Assembly (NCBI RefSeq): GCF_019967995.1
Contig: NZ_CP065377.1
Span: 2,852,001-2,916,000, forward strand
Source of the DNA: Faecalibacterium prausnitzii
Lineage (GTDB): Bacteria; Bacillota; Clostridia; Oscillospirales; Ruminococcaceae
Length of the DNA: 64,000 nt
Reading direction: 5' to 3'
Shown: piece by piece, positions 17,114 through 25,764 of the stretch
Numbering within the stretch: position 1 is the first letter of the stretch
Layout: each line of letters begins with the position of its first letter
Position numbers and translations under genes: made by a program
The notes under the pieces: generated by a model
Database searches by the model: none
Seen by the model: only the letters and a program-made list of their open reading frames with translations
Told to the model about the DNA's origin: nothing

Positions 17114-20065
17114 TCAGGCGTTCTCTTCTTCCTCTTCCTTGCGCTTCTTGTAGCTCTTGAAGGTCTTGATCTCCAGAGCAACGATCAGCAGTGCAACGAG
17201 CACGTCAGCGCCGATCATGATGATCTCCCACTTTGCCATACCGGGGTTCAGGTTCTCCGCAGCATAAGCGCGGCTGTTGACCACGGTATAGAGGATGTTC
17301 TTGGAAGCCTCGCGCAGGGCCTGCTTGCTGCTGTTGGTCAGCACGGTCACGGTGTTGAAGTCGTTGCCGGTGGTGCAGAGCATCAGGTCGCTGCCGTTGC
17401 GGACGCCCTGGTCCGCAGTCATGTAGCCGTAGACGCCGAAGTAGTCGGTCTCGACGAAGCCCACGAAGCCCCACTCGCCGCGCAGGACATTCTTCAGCAG
17501 CTCCTTGCAGCCGCCAGCCCAGCGGGTGCCGATGTAGTTGAAGGAAGACATGACCGCGTGGCAGTCTGCATCCTTGACGGAGATCTCGAAGGGCTTGAGG
17601 TAGATCTCACGGATGGCCTGCTCGTTGGACCAGGTCGCCGCCATGGAAGTACGGTTGCCTTCCTGATCGTTCAGAGCGAAGTGCTTCATGTAAGCATACA
17701 CACCGTGCTCCTGTGCGCCCAGGATTGCATTGGAAGCCATCCGGCCGGACAGGACGCCATCCTCCGAGTAGTACTCGAAGTTACGGCCTGCGAATGCAGT
17801 GCGGTGGATGTTCATAGCCGGGCCGTACCAGCCGGAGGTGTCCATCTCATTGGCCATCTCGCCGATGCTGTCGCCGAAGGCGTAGGCCAGATCCTTGTCC
17901 CAGGTCATGCCGATGAGGGTCGCAGCCGGGAAGCCGACGGAACCGACACCGGTGAAGTTGTTGTTGATGGAAGCCGGGCCGTCGCAGTCATTGGTGCGGA
18001 CCTTCTCGATGCTGGAGACCGCAGCGGTCTGGTAGCCGCCGAAGCCGATGGTCTGCTGCATCTCGTCGATGGTCATCTGGTCGAGCAGCTGATCCCACTT
18101 CGCGTCGTTGTAATCCACGCCGCGCAGGTCGACCAGCTTCAGGCCGTTCTTGGCACCGGTGGTGATGTCGGCGGCGTTGGCGTCGTCATCGTTCTGATAG
18201 CCAGCCTCGGTGTACGTATGGGCGTTGTCGAAAGCAGCCTTCTGCTCGTCGGTCATCTCATAGGTGGCGGGAGCAGCAGTCGCCTCGGCATAGTTTGCAA
18301 AGCCGTCGGCGCGGGACAGATAGGTGATCTCGCCTTCTGCGAAATCGAACTCGTTGGTCGCAGCCACAGCATCGCTGCCGCGCTTGTTGGACTCGTTGTA
18401 GACGATGTCGGATGCAACGGTGTAGGTCTGGGAATCGGCGACGTTGTGCGAGTCGTCGTTCGCGCTGATGACATAGTCGCCAGCTTCCAGCACATAGCAG
18501 CCGTTGGTCTGGTAATCATAGGAAGCCAGGTCCTCCACCGGGATGGAGAACTCAATGGTCTGAGACTCGCCGGGAGCCAGCTCACTGGTCTTGGCGAAGT
18601 CCAGCAGGTTTGCGGAAGACTTCTCGATGCCGCCGTTGGTGTACGGAGGATTGCTGTAGATCTCCACGACATCCTTGCCCGCAACGGAGCCGGTGTTGGT
18701 GACGGTCACGGTGAAGTTCAGGTTGGTGCCGTCGTTGGTGATGCCGCTCATCTCCTTGGTGAAGGAGGTGTAGCTCAGGCCGTAGCCGAAGGGGAAGACG
18801 ACCTCGTCGTCGTAGTTGATGAGGCCCTCGTCCGCAGCCGTCTCATAGAACTTGTAGCCGACGTAGATGCCTTCCACATAGTTGACGAAGGACGGGGTGG
18901 TGCCTTCCGGGTCAAAGAAGCTGGAATCGGAATTCAGCTCCTCGGTGTTGGTGTACTTGAAGTCGCCGAAGTTGTTCCACCAGGGCGCATTCTTCAGGTT
19001 GGAAACATAGGTATCCACGGTACGGCCGGAGGGGTTGACCTCGCCGGAAACGACCTTGCCAAAGCCCTCAAAGCCGGACTGGCCGGTGCCGGGGCAGAGC
19101 AGGACGCCCTTGATCTGGGGGTAATCCTTCAGGAAGTCCATCTGGAAGGCGTTGGCGCCGTTGTAGACCAGAATGACGTTGTCGAAGTTTGCGGTGACCA
19201 GGTCGAGCAGGTCTTCCTCACGGTTGGACAGCTGCAGGAAGTGGTCGCCCTTGTCCCAGTCGTTGCCCTCGTTCAGAGAGTCGTCGTAGGTGCCGTTGTA
19301 GTAAGCTGTGCCGCGCTCAGAGCCGTAAGCCTGTGCCACGCGGCGGATCCAGCTGCCGTCCACGACGGAAGCCATATCGGTGGGCAGGTCTGCGCCCTCG
19401 CCGCCGACACGGGTGATGACGACCATTGCGGTATCCGAGAATGCTTTTGCATTCTCCATCATCTCATCGGTGTACAGGCTGACGTTGGGTTCGGGCAGGG
19501 TCCAGTCCTGCGCCACCATGCCAACGCTGGGGCGGTCTGCCTTGTAGTCGGTGTAGAACTTGCTCAGTTCCTCGTTGGTCTCGATGCCGGCATCGTGCAG
19601 GCCGGTCAGCAGATCGGTGACGGGGTAAGCGGTGTTCAGCGCACCGGAACCGGTGCCGCCGTAGCAGGGGTTGGTGGAAGCCCAGCCAAAGACGTTCAGC
19701 TTGGAGCCGGAAGCCACCGGCAGGATGCCGTCTTCGTCCTTTGCCAGAACGACACCGTCTGCGGTGATCTCATTGACCAGCTCCGTGGCCTTTGCAGAGG
19801 TCTCCTCGGTGATGGTGCCGCTGCCGGAGACCAGGTCCAGCATGGTGGACATGGGGCCGGTGCAGATCAGGTTCACAACGATGGTCAGCGCCAGCAGAAT
19901 GGCCAGGCCAGCTTGTGCACGGATCATCTTCTTCTTTGCTTTGGGCAGCTTGCGCACAGCGATCATCACAACGATCGCCAGCAGCGCAACCACACCAAAC
20001 GCGATGAGGTAGCCGCGAACGTTCGTCAGCACCTGCATCACGTCATCCAGGTTAATGGACAGCAT
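17114..20065 (-). CDS. Membrane-anchored GH3 glycosidase with inverted domain order
   Basis: The 983-residue protein starts with two transmembrane helices (about residues 19-37 and 48-66). Next come the GH3 C-terminal (alpha/beta)6 domain (GVVLAKDEDGILPVA, LNVFGWASTNPCYGGTGSGA), then the fibronectin-III-like domain (FPFGYGLSYTSFTKEM), and only then the GH3 N-terminal catalytic domain with KHFALNDQEGNR and the nucleophile Asp near residue 874 in GFVETDYFGVYGYM. It closes with a C-terminal helix (IIMIGADVLVALLIVALEI) and a basic/acidic tail. The inverted order is known from Ruminococcus albus and Butyrivibrio beta-glucosidases. The catalytic part probably faces outside. AAGGAGG lies eight bases before the ATG. 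Confidence 0.93.
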   Translation of the reverse strand: MLSINLDDVMQVLTNVRGYLIAFGVVALLAIVVMIAVRKLPKAKKKMIRAQAGLAILLALTIVVNLICTGPMSTMLDLVSGSGTITEETSAKATELVNEITADGVVLAKDEDGILPVASGSKLNVFGWASTNPCYGGTGSGALNTAYPVTDLLTGLHDAGIETNEELSKFYTDYKADRPSVGMVAQDWTLPEPNVSLYTDEMMENAKAFSDTAMVVITRVGGEGADLPTDMASVVDGSWIRRVAQAYGSERGTAYYNGTYDDSLNEGNDWDKGDHFLQLSNREEDLLDLVTANFDNVILVYNGANAFQMDFLKDYPQIKGVLLCPGTGQSGFEGFGKVVSGEVNPSGRTVDTYVSNLKNAPWWNNFGDFKYTNTEELNSDSSFFDPEGTTPSFVNYVEGIYVGYKFYETAADEGLINYDDEVVFPFGYGLSYTSFTKEMSGITNDGTNLNFTVTVTNTGSVAGKDVVEIYSNPPYTNGGIEKSSANLLDFAKTSELAPGESQTIEFSIPVEDLASYDYQTNGCYVLEAGDYVISANDDSHNVADSQTYTVASDIVYNESNKRGSDAVAATNEFDFAEGEITYLSRADGFANYAEATAAPATYEMTDEQKAAFDNAHTYTEAGYQNDDDANAADITTGAKNGLKLVDLRGVDYNDAKWDQLLDQMTIDEMQQTIGFGGYQTAAVSSIEKVRTNDCDGPASINNNFTGVGSVGFPAATLIGMTWDKDLAYAFGDSIGEMANEMDTSGWYGPAMNIHRTAFAGRNFEYYSEDGVLSGRMASNAILGAQEHGVYAYMKHFALNDQEGNRTSMAATWSNEQAIREIYLKPFEISVKDADCHAVMSSFNYIGTRWAGGCKELLKNVLRGEWGFVGFVETDYFGVYGYMTADQGVRNGSDLMLCTTGNDFNTVTVLTNSSKQALREASKNILYTVVNSRAYAAENLNPGMAKWEIIMIGADVLVALLIVALEIKTFKSYKKRKEEEEENA

Positions 20066-20278
20066 AATTTTCCTCCTTCTGATAGGGTCAATCATGAATG
20101 CGGAGCGTACAACTCCGCCGAACTGATTGATATGATACCAAATGCACACAGAAAATTCTTGTTTTCTTCACAAACTGTCGTTTTTGGCGCACAATTTGCA
20201 AAAAGTTTCAAATCGGTTTCAATTTTTATTGTGCTAATACACAAACAAGAGGCAACCTTATTTGTGCAGGATGCCATA

Positions 20279-20398
20279 CCCTCTCCGTCAGCGCTGTGCG
20301 CTGTCACCTCTCCCGAAGGGCGAGATTTTATGCGTGCTTTCAGGCACAACAAAAGCTCCCCCTTTCGGGGGAGCTGTCGAACGAAGTGAGACGGAGCG
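20279..20398. repeat. Interspersed palindromic repeats upstream of the membrane GH3 gene
   Basis: CCTCTCCGTCA, a short hairpin (GCGCTGTGCGC) and CACCTCTCCC are followed by a second repeat type: ACAAAAGCTCCCCCTTTCGGGGGAGCTGTCGAACGAAGTGAGACGG-like sequence. This occupies much of the 338-bp gap 20066-20403. Related copies occur at 8034-8170, 38723-38775, about 41600-41640 and 63038-63225. Confidence 0.6.
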
Positions 20399-20403
20399 GG
20401 TCG

Positions 20404-21687
20404 TCATTTTTCTTTGGGCAGGGGCATCAGCACCCGCACCGTGAACCACCGGTTCTCCCAATGGACGGTCATGCTGCCACCGTGCTGCTGCGCCACCGAA
20501 CGCAGGCTCTTCAAATCGTAGCCGCCGTGGGCGCTCTGCGCGGGCAGACCGTCCGCCCCCAGCTCCACCGGCTGGGCGCAGTAGTTCTCGAAGCGGAACA
20601 TCACGAACCCGTTCTGGACATAGACCGCCGTCCGGATGAGCCGTTTTTCGGGGTCCGGCTCTGCGGCGCAGCTCTCGATGGCGTTGTCCAGCGCGGTGCC
20701 CACGATGGTGCAGATCTCCCGCGTGGTCAGAAACCCCAGCGCCCGGCCGTCGGCCACGCTGGTCATCCGGATGTTCTTCTCCTGACAGTCCATGCTTTTG
20801 GCCGTCAATAAGGTATCCAGCACCGGGTTGCCAGTCTTGTTCTCGGCCTCATACTGCAAAATACCGGACTCCATCCGGGCCAGCGCCGCGTCCTGCTTGG
20901 CGCGGTCCCGCTCGGCGCGGATGTCGGCGATCTGCACCTTCAGCTCATGATACCGCCGGTTGATGAGCTTGATGCCCTCTTTGCTCCGCTTGTACTGCTC
21001 ATATTGGCGGTGGAGCACACTGTCCATAGCGGTCAGCTCCTTGTGGAGCGCCTCTTCCCGCAGCTGCTCGTGCTCAACGGTCAGGATCAGAACGCCGCAG
21101 AAATCCACCAGCGTCCGGATGTAGAAAACGCTCATGGTCACTTCCCCGTTCAGGAAGTTCAGGTTGCTCACGGCAAAGGCCGTCGCCGCCATGACGACGG
21201 CCACCAGAGCCGCCGTATTGCTGACGTCCAGATGCCCGGTCGGGTGTGGGCGCTTGCGCTCCAGCCCATACATCACCCCGAACAGACCGCTGTAGACCAA
21301 CAACAGCAGGAACAGCGCCATCGGCTCTCCCCCGCCGTGCTGCGGAAAGATGGTGCAGTGCAGCTGCCACTCGACACTGGCCGCAAATTCGGCCAGAATG
21401 AAGCTGCGGGCGCAGTCGTAGGCTGCTTCCAGCCAGTTTTCTTCCCGCGTGATCCAGAGATAAAGGTACTGCATTCCCACTGCGATGCCCATGCAGGGGA
21501 CCCACCACGCAATGGGCACCTCGCCGGTCACTTCCAGAAAAACGCCCAGCATCACGGCCAGCAGCCCGCTGGCGGCCAGAGTGATCTTCCGCGCAAAGCG
21601 GGGCGGGCGGCTCTGGGCATACAGGACGACGGCCAGCCACTCGGCCAGCGCCGTGTACAGGCGCGGGATATCCGGCAGTGTCGTCAC
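20404..21687 (-). CDS. Membrane sensor histidine kinase, GHKL type
   Basis: The 427-residue protein has about six N-terminal transmembrane helices (to about residue 205), a charged coiled coil (residues 210-280, LINRRYHELKVQIADIRAERDRAKQDAAL) and a C-terminal GHKL ATPase domain. The N-box is EICTIVGTALDNAIESC and the G-box region is HGGYDLKSLRSVAQQHGG. This is the AgrC-like class that pairs with LytTR regulators. A canonical phospho-His motif is not obvious before the ATPase. It starts with GTG overlapping the stop of the response-regulator gene by four bases (GTGA), so the pair is translationally coupled. No AgrD-like peptide gene is visible nearby. Confidence 0.9.
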   Translation of the reverse strand: MTTLPDIPRLYTALAEWLAVVLYAQSRPPRFARKITLAASGLLAVMLGVFLEVTGEVPIAWWVPCMGIAVGMQYLYLWITREENWLEAAYDCARSFILAEFAASVEWQLHCTIFPQHGGGEPMALFLLLLVYSGLFGVMYGLERKRPHPTGHLDVSNTAALVAVVMAATAFAVSNLNFLNGEVTMSVFYIRTLVDFCGVLILTVEHEQLREEALHKELTAMDSVLHRQYEQYKRSKEGIKLINRRYHELKVQIADIRAERDRAKQDAALARMESGILQYEAENKTGNPVLDTLLTAKSMDCQEKNIRMTSVADGRALGFLTTREICTIVGTALDNAIESCAAEPDPEKRLIRTAVYVQNGFVMFRFENYCAQPVELGADGLPAQSAHGGYDLKSLRSVAQQHGGSMTVHWENRWFTVRVLMPLPKEK

Positions 21688-22394
21688 AGACCGTCACCCC
21701 CGATGTAGTCGGTCAGGGCTGCCAGAAAGCTCTTCCGCTTGGGGCGGCTGACCTGCAATTCATAAGGCCCCACCTCCACCGTGTTCTGCTGCACAGCCTG
21801 CACCTGGGCCAGATTGACCAGATACCCGCTGTTGCAGCGGGCAAAGGGCCGGTCGGCCAGTTTTTCTTCCAGCGCCTTGAGCGCGCCGGGGGCCGCAAAA
21901 TCGCCCTCCTCGGTGTAGAAATGTACCCGATGGCCTTCACTTTCGATGTAATAAATGCGCGAGGTATCCAGCCGCCGCAGGCCGCCCTCCACCGGCACCG
22001 CCAGATAGTGCCGGGTGCGGCGGCGCAGCTGTGCCTCTACCTTTTGCAGTTGCTGCGAAAACGCAAAGTACGGCACCGGCTTGAGGACGTAATCCAGCGC
22101 CCCCACCGCATAGCCCTTGATGGCATACTGCGCCATGTTGGTGATGAACACGAGCATCACATCCGGGTCCAGTTCCCGGATGCGCCGGGCCGTCTCCATG
22201 CCGTCCAGATGCTTCATCTCGATATCCAGAAGGATCAGGTCATAGGCCGGGCGGTAATCCTCCAGGATCTCCAATCCGTCCGCAAAGGTCTTCACCTCAA
22301 ACGCGGTCCCGTATTGCCGGGTGTACCGCTGAACGTATCCCATCAGCTGCTCCCGGATCTCCGCTTCATCCTCCACGATGGCTACCCGTATCAT
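21684..22394 (-). CDS. LytTR-family response regulator
   Basis: The 236-residue protein has a receiver domain (residues 1-120) with IVEDEAEIRE, the phospho-acceptor Asp in YDLILLDIEMKHLDG and the FITNMAQYAIKGYAVGALDYVLKP segment. A LytTR DNA-binding domain follows (residues 135-236) with IYYIESEGHRVHFYT, FARCNSGYLVNLAQVQ and LQVSRPKRKSFLAAL. Partner kinase overlaps its stop codon. GGGAGG precedes the ATG at 22394. LytTR regulators in gut Firmicutes control surface, bacteriocin or transport genes; no target is evident here. Confidence 0.93.
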   Translation of the reverse strand: MIRVAIVEDEAEIREQLMGYVQRYTRQYGTAFEVKTFADGLEILEDYRPAYDLILLDIEMKHLDGMETARRIRELDPDVMLVFITNMAQYAIKGYAVGALDYVLKPVPYFAFSQQLQKVEAQLRRRTRHYLAVPVEGGLRRLDTSRIYYIESEGHRVHFYTEEGDFAAPGALKALEEKLADRPFARCNSGYLVNLAQVQAVQQNTVEVGPYELQVSRPKRKSFLAALTDYIGGDGL

Positions 22395-22459
22395 TTGCCG
22401 CACCTCCCCGCTTCTGGTTCCCCGGCCGGGCATCCAGCTCCGGCCCGGCATCTCATTTT

Positions 22460-22488
22460 ATTATACAAAAGCGGAACCGTTTTTGCAA
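22460..22488 (-). promoter_or_regulatory. Promoter of the two-component operon
   Basis: On the minus strand TTGCAA (22483-22488), 17-bp spacer, perfect TATAAT (22460-22465). Confidence 0.75.
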
Positions 22489-22588
22489 CGTTTTTTGTTT
22501 TTAAGGAAAGCAGGCTGTGCAAGCCATGCGCAGAAAAGCCCCTGATTCAGGCAAATGTGCAAACGGTGTGCAACTGCTTTCTTATATA

Positions 22589-22673
22589 GAAAAAGAGCGT
22601 CGAATCTCACGATTCAACGCTCTTTTATTGGTGCACCTCCAGGGACTCGAACCCTGGGCCCACTGATTAAGAG
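22589..22673. repeat. Left attachment-site repeat of the mobile element
   Basis: An 85-bp sequence matches 33245-33329 with only two differences, both in a terminator hairpin. It contains that terminator and the 3' 45 bases of a tRNA-Lys gene. Bases 22609-22673 are identical in both copies. Confidence 0.9.
22629..22673 (-). pseudogene. 3' fragment of tRNA-Lys (attL side)
   Basis: CCA end, acceptor 3' strand, T arm and anticodon 3' half of tRNA-Lys(CTT), stopping at the anticodon loop. This is the original chromosomal 3' end, displaced by the integration that rebuilt the intact gene at 33285-33360. Confidence 0.9.
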
Positions 22674-22813
22674 AGCAAGCCGCCGGTTCGTCTCAATTTA
22701 TGGAAGTTTCGAGTCATCGTTATTTTTAATCAAGACAACGTGATTTTTCACCCAGTAATTTCTGCACCCTTTGTCGGATTTTGTAACGAAAAGCACCTTC
22801 TGCACGTTTTGAA

Positions 22814-22843
22814 ACCGTGCAAAATCCGTGCAGAAACCGTGCA
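22814..22843 (+). promoter_or_regulatory. Left array of integrase arm-type site candidates
   Basis: ACCGTGCA or TCCGTGCA at 22814-22821, 22825-22832 and 22836-22843, starts exactly 11 bp apart, same orientation. A fourth, inverted CGTGCA lies at about 22801-22806. The matching array is at 33188-33217. Confidence 0.7.
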
Positions 22844-22941
22844 CTTACTCCCCGACAAATAAAATCGCTCTATCCCCCACCGGCTTGACGGCATTGGTTT
22901 GAGTGGCCGAACATCAAAATCAAGTCATGGAGGACACGACT

Positions 22942-23190
22942 ATGAACAAACTGCTTTCTTGCCACTACAATATGGACACCAACCGGGTGGAAGCCCAGTT
23001 TGCGGACGGCTCTGCTGTTGCCATCGACTGCATTGCCATTGAGGACGAGTACGGCAACACCCCGGCACAGCGGGCAGAACTGGACTGGCTGCTCTACAAT
23101 AAGCCATTGGAGTACGCCCAGCTTATGCTGAGTGGTGAGATTGAACACTACCTTTCACTTGGCTGCGACCATGGCAGACTGGAAGATTGA
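22942..23190 (+). CDS. Small hypothetical protein of clostridial mobile elements (DUF6061-like)
   Basis: An 82-residue acidic protein (LLSCHYNMDTNRVEAQFADG, IAIEDEYGNTPAQRAELDWLLYNKPLEYAQLML). I believe it matches small proteins that recur in clostridial integrative elements (DUF6061), but the function is not known and the family call is from memory. GGAGG lies eight bases before the ATG. It is the only plus-strand gene in the left part of the element and sits between the left arm-site array and a terminator. Confidence 0.7.
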   Translation: MNKLLSCHYNMDTNRVEAQFADGSAVAIDCIAIEDEYGNTPAQRAELDWLLYNKPLEYAQLMLSGEIEHYLSLGCDHGRLED

Positions 23191-23221
23191 CCTTTAATTG
23201 AAATATTCCAAACAGATCAAC

Positions 23222-23260
23222 AGCCCTCTACTTGCAGTCGTTACAAATAGAGGGCTCTTA
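23222..23260 (+). terminator. Terminator between convergent small genes
   Basis: AGCCCTCTA (23222-23230) pairs with TAGAGGGCT (23248-23256), followed by CTTAGTT. Confidence 0.6.
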
Positions 23261-23269
23261 GTTAGTAGT

Positions 23270-23809
23270 TCAATCTATTATGGTGACCATCTGAAAATAC
23301 TGATACTGGTATTCGTCTTCTAATACCGCCTGCATTTCTTCCATGTATAACGGGTCTTTCAACAATTTGGGATGAAATGCTCGCTCTCTCCAGAGTCGGA
23401 CTCCACTTTTGGGAAAAATATATTCCGTCCCAAGTTGCAAGTCCTTTTCGTTGCAAATAACTTTGTCCTTTTTCATTAAGCTATCAATAATACACTCGGC
23501 GGTTGTATTAAACATGTCCATTCCGAACAGTTTTATTGACGCAACTTTAGACAGATCTCTCTGGATGCCGATTTCAGTAGCTTTTCCGTTCCGATACTGC
23601 ACTAGAAAGAACGAATCATTATCCATATATCGTCCGGTTATCAAATTAGGGTCATCGGTTTCCGCACAACGTTCCATTTGCATTGCTTCATTAGAAGAAT
23701 TCGACCATTGTCTCTTCATTTGCAGAAGAGTTTTTTCTAGCTCATCTGGTGCCATACCTAATTTTAATTGTCCAATTCCAATATGTGGTATAATAATTAT
23801 CTCTTTCAT
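23270..23809 (-). CDS. Immunity-like hypothetical protein, 179 residues
   Basis: Not recognised as a named family. The opening IPHIGIGQLKLGMAPDELEKTL resembles the GxGPxxLGMT-type start of many small immunity-like proteins in polymorphic-toxin clusters. No signal peptide or membrane segment is visible; it is predicted cytosolic and acidic at the C-terminus (EDEYQYQYFQ). The AAGG site is close to the ATG. It starts nine bases after the stop of the membrane-protein gene on the same strand, so both are probably co-transcribed. Immunity function is an inference from size, sequence style and context. Confidence 0.7.
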   Translation of the reverse strand: MKEIIIIPHIGIGQLKLGMAPDELEKTLLQMKRQWSNSSNEAMQMERCAETDDPNLITGRYMDNDSFFLVQYRNGKATEIGIQRDLSKVASIKLFGMDMFNTTAECIIDSLMKKDKVICNEKDLQLGTEYIFPKSGVRLWRERAFHPKLLKDPLYMEEMQAVLEDEYQYQYFQMVTIID

Positions 23810-23818
23810 AACAAAACC

Positions 23819-24205
23819 TTATACCAAAAAGGTAAACCACACAAATGCAGCAGTTGCACATATCATCAGAACCAGTAGTATCGTACTTGCAAGTTTCTTC
23901 TCAATGGAAACTTTCTGATTTTCGCATAGGACAATCTGCTGAAGATTGTGAAATTCGGCTTCGCTGACATTTCCATTTAATGCTTTCCATGCAGTGCAGC
24001 GATCTGTAACCAGCAAAAAATCGGACAGCATTTCCATAAAGATGACAGCGAAAAATGCCAGAGAAAAGAACCACATCCCATTCCATTGAAGTTCTGTCAA
24101 CACCCTCTGAAGGCTTGAAGGCTTTAATGACACTAACGAAATAATGTAAATCAACGTGTTGCAGAATTCTCTTGCTAATGGCCCTTTTTGTTTAAGAAAA
24201 TCCAT
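23819..24205 (-). CDS. Small membrane protein, possible immunity protein
   Basis: A 128-residue protein with hydrophobic segments near residues 18-32, 47-67 and 105-126 (LASTILLVLMICATAAFVWF) and a charged loop between them. I do not recognise the family. Membrane proteins of this size often neutralise pore-forming or envelope-targeting toxins. It lies 30 bases after a fragment that looks like a toxin C-terminal tip (24236-24367) and upstream of the 179-residue gene. The ATG at 24205 has AGGAAAGGG just before it; a TTG two codons earlier is possible. Confidence 0.65.
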   Translation of the reverse strand: MDFLKQKGPLAREFCNTLIYIISLVSLKPSSLQRVLTELQWNGMWFFSLAFFAVIFMEMLSDFLLVTDRCTAWKALNGNVSEAEFHNLQQIVLCENQKVSIEKKLASTILLVLMICATAAFVWFTFLV

Positions 24206-24235
24206 TTTCAACCCTTTCCTTACAAACGGAGTGAC

Positions 24236-24367
24236 TTAACCACCAATAGCCTGATAGTAATCCGTTTTAGAACGAATCAAAGAACCGTTTGACTTGTATT
24301 CTTTGACAGTTTGATGGTAGCAATATTTTCGAAATATGTGTTCTATTTTTTCTGCATTGGAATCACC
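24236..24367 (-). pseudogene. Possible displaced toxin C-terminal tip, 43 codons
   Basis: An open stretch with no start codon runs GDSNAEKIEHIFRK... to ...DYYQAIGG and a stop, preceded at once by an in-frame TGA. Its first 19 bases are identical to those of the fragment at 25669-25764, after which the two diverge completely. This pattern fits orphan C-terminal cassettes of a polymorphic toxin. An alternative is a shared ribosome site (GAGGTGATTCC before ATG) with very short peptides. Confidence 0.4.
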
Positions 24368-24437
24368 TCATATCAAGTTTGAATTCATATTCTATGCGTC
24401 AAATTGTGACTGATTTCAATGATTTTTTTGGTGATGA

Positions 24438-24644
24438 CTAAGATGTTTTATTTAGCTCATTTCGTCCGATGCGGTAAATCTTCTTGTCTTGTTCTCCTAC
24501 TTCAACAATAAGTTCATTTTTATTGTGATGAACTATTACTGGAATATAGCTATCGGAATTTTCCACCATCAAACATGTGACTCCATTCGTCCATTCACTG
24601 TTCAATTCCTTTGATAGCATGGAAATGATTTCTTCTTTCGTCAT
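24438..24644 (-). CDS. Small hypothetical protein, 68 residues
   Basis: A soluble, mostly beta-rich product (TCLMVENSDSYIPVIVHHNKNELIVEVGEQDKKIYRIGRNEL) after an N-terminal helix (KEEIISMLSKELNSEW). No family recognised. GGAGG lies about 15 bases before the ATG, which is long, so expression is uncertain. It belongs to the run of small minus-strand genes in the AT-rich part of the element. Confidence 0.5.
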   Translation of the reverse strand: MTKEEIISMLSKELNSEWTNGVTCLMVENSDSYIPVIVHHNKNELIVEVGEQDKKIYRIGRNELNKTS

Positions 24645-24833
24645 TTTGATTAATGAATAACCTCCATTTTGTACACTCCCCCAGGAGCTTTTGCTTAGTC
24701 AACGTTGCTCACACTGCGTTTGTGACAGCTTTTTTGAAAAAAGTTCAAAATCTTGTCAGCTTTGGACGCTTCAACGAAAAAGTGTCCACACATTTGTAAA
24801 TAATTACAAGCGTGTGGGCAAAAATTCAGCCAG

Positions 24834-24983
24834 TTAGGAAATGCTCTCTGCAATTTTTAGAATCTCTTCACGCGGTATCTTTCCAATGATCGTATGTGAT
24901 ATGCCATCTTTCTCCCATACTAGCACATATCTTGTACGGCCTCCGCTATTGTTTGTTCCGAGTGTGGCATCGGCTGTTCCAAC
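24834..24983 (-). pseudogene. 3' gene fragment (DUF4367-like end)
   Basis: An open stretch without start reads VGTADATLGTNNSGG..., RYVLVWEKDGISHTIIGKI, PREEILKIAESIS and a stop, with an in-frame TAA directly upstream. The ending resembles the C-terminus of DUF4367-type proteins. It lies in a 488-bp gap (24645-25132) that also has an imperfect hairpin at about 24787-24821 and no complete gene. Confidence 0.45.
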
Positions 24984-25132
24984 TTAACCTCGTTCTAAAT
25001 AAACCGTCTGGCGGTATCTAACTGATTAACATTTCAACAAAGAAGCTGTGGTTGGAGCCTCCAATATTGAGCAATCCATTTTCTTTCCACTGCATCATAG
25101 GGATAACCGGGATTCCCCAGCATCTCTTTTAT

Positions 25133-25573
25133 TCAGGATTTTTCTACTGAAATCCGGATTCCAAATCCTCCCTCTGAGTATGCAATGCTTATCCATGTTT
25201 CATCTTTTCTTAGCAAAACGCCTGTCGAAACGCTTTCTGAAGCCGATGCCTCTTCAGCGTATCCTAAGGTTTTCAATTGGTCAATATATTTTTGTATTTC
25301 TTCTTCAGAGATATTATTATAAAAGATTGCATAATACCCAGCATTAGAACCATCCAATATATATTCTATCGTTCCACTTTCCGGCTCACAAATAAGCCTA
25401 GTGTATTCATTATCCGGCCAAACTGAAGTATAAATACATTTTACATCAGACGGATTGGTTCCTCCATGTGTAGCAAATTTTCCCTGACCTGAAAAACGAA
25501 TGCAAAGAAAGACCAATATCAAAACTATAAAGGCAACCGCCATACTGCTAAAAAATTCCAATTTCTTATTCAT
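25133..25573 (-). CDS. Membrane-anchored hypothetical protein, possible immunity protein
   Basis: A 146-residue protein with one N-terminal transmembrane helix (MAVAFIVLILVFLCIRF) and an exported-looking domain of about 115 residues (CIYTSVWPDNEYTRLICEPESG, ISEEEIQKYIDQLKTLGYAEEA). Family not recognised. GGAG precedes the ATG at 25573. It lies 95 bases after the fragment at 25669-25764, repeating the fragment-then-small-gene layout seen at 23819-24367. Confidence 0.65.
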   Translation of the reverse strand: MNKKLEFFSSMAVAFIVLILVFLCIRFSGQGKFATHGGTNPSDVKCIYTSVWPDNEYTRLICEPESGTIEYILDGSNAGYYAIFYNNISEEEIQKYIDQLKTLGYAEEASASESVSTGVLLRKDETWISIAYSEGGFGIRISVEKS

Positions 25574-25600
25574 TTGGTTTGCTCCATAATTCAAACGTAC

Positions 25601-25644
25601 AAAGCCACGATTCTTTTCTTTCGACTCTAAAGAATCGTGGCTTT
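25601..25644. terminator. Hairpin terminator in the small-gene region
   Basis: AAAGCCACGATTCTT (25601-25615) pairs with the sequence ending CGTGGCTTTT (to 25644). It lies between the toxin-tip-like fragment and the 146-residue gene. Confidence 0.55.
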
Positions 25645-25668
25645 TATACCCATTATCTAATGCTTTTA

Positions 25669-25764
25669 TTACGGAATCGTGATGTCGTAGGAAATGGAGA
25701 ACTGGCCACCGTTTGCCAAAGCATTCAATTTGTTTTCAAGGAAATTATCTGCATTGGAATCACC
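25669..25764 (-). pseudogene. Second possible displaced toxin tip, about 32 codons
   Basis: Reads GDSNADNFLENKLNALANG..., FSISYDITIP, stop. It is open a few codons further (NENRDG) to a TAA and has no start. The 19 bases GAGGTGATTCCAATGCAGA at 25748-25766 (minus strand) match 24351-24369. The gap 25574-26012 holds nothing else I can support. Confidence 0.4.

Noticed and set aside
20404..22451. Agr-type quorum-sensing locus
   Set aside because: The kinase/regulator pair fits, but no AgrB protease or AgrD peptide gene is adjacent.
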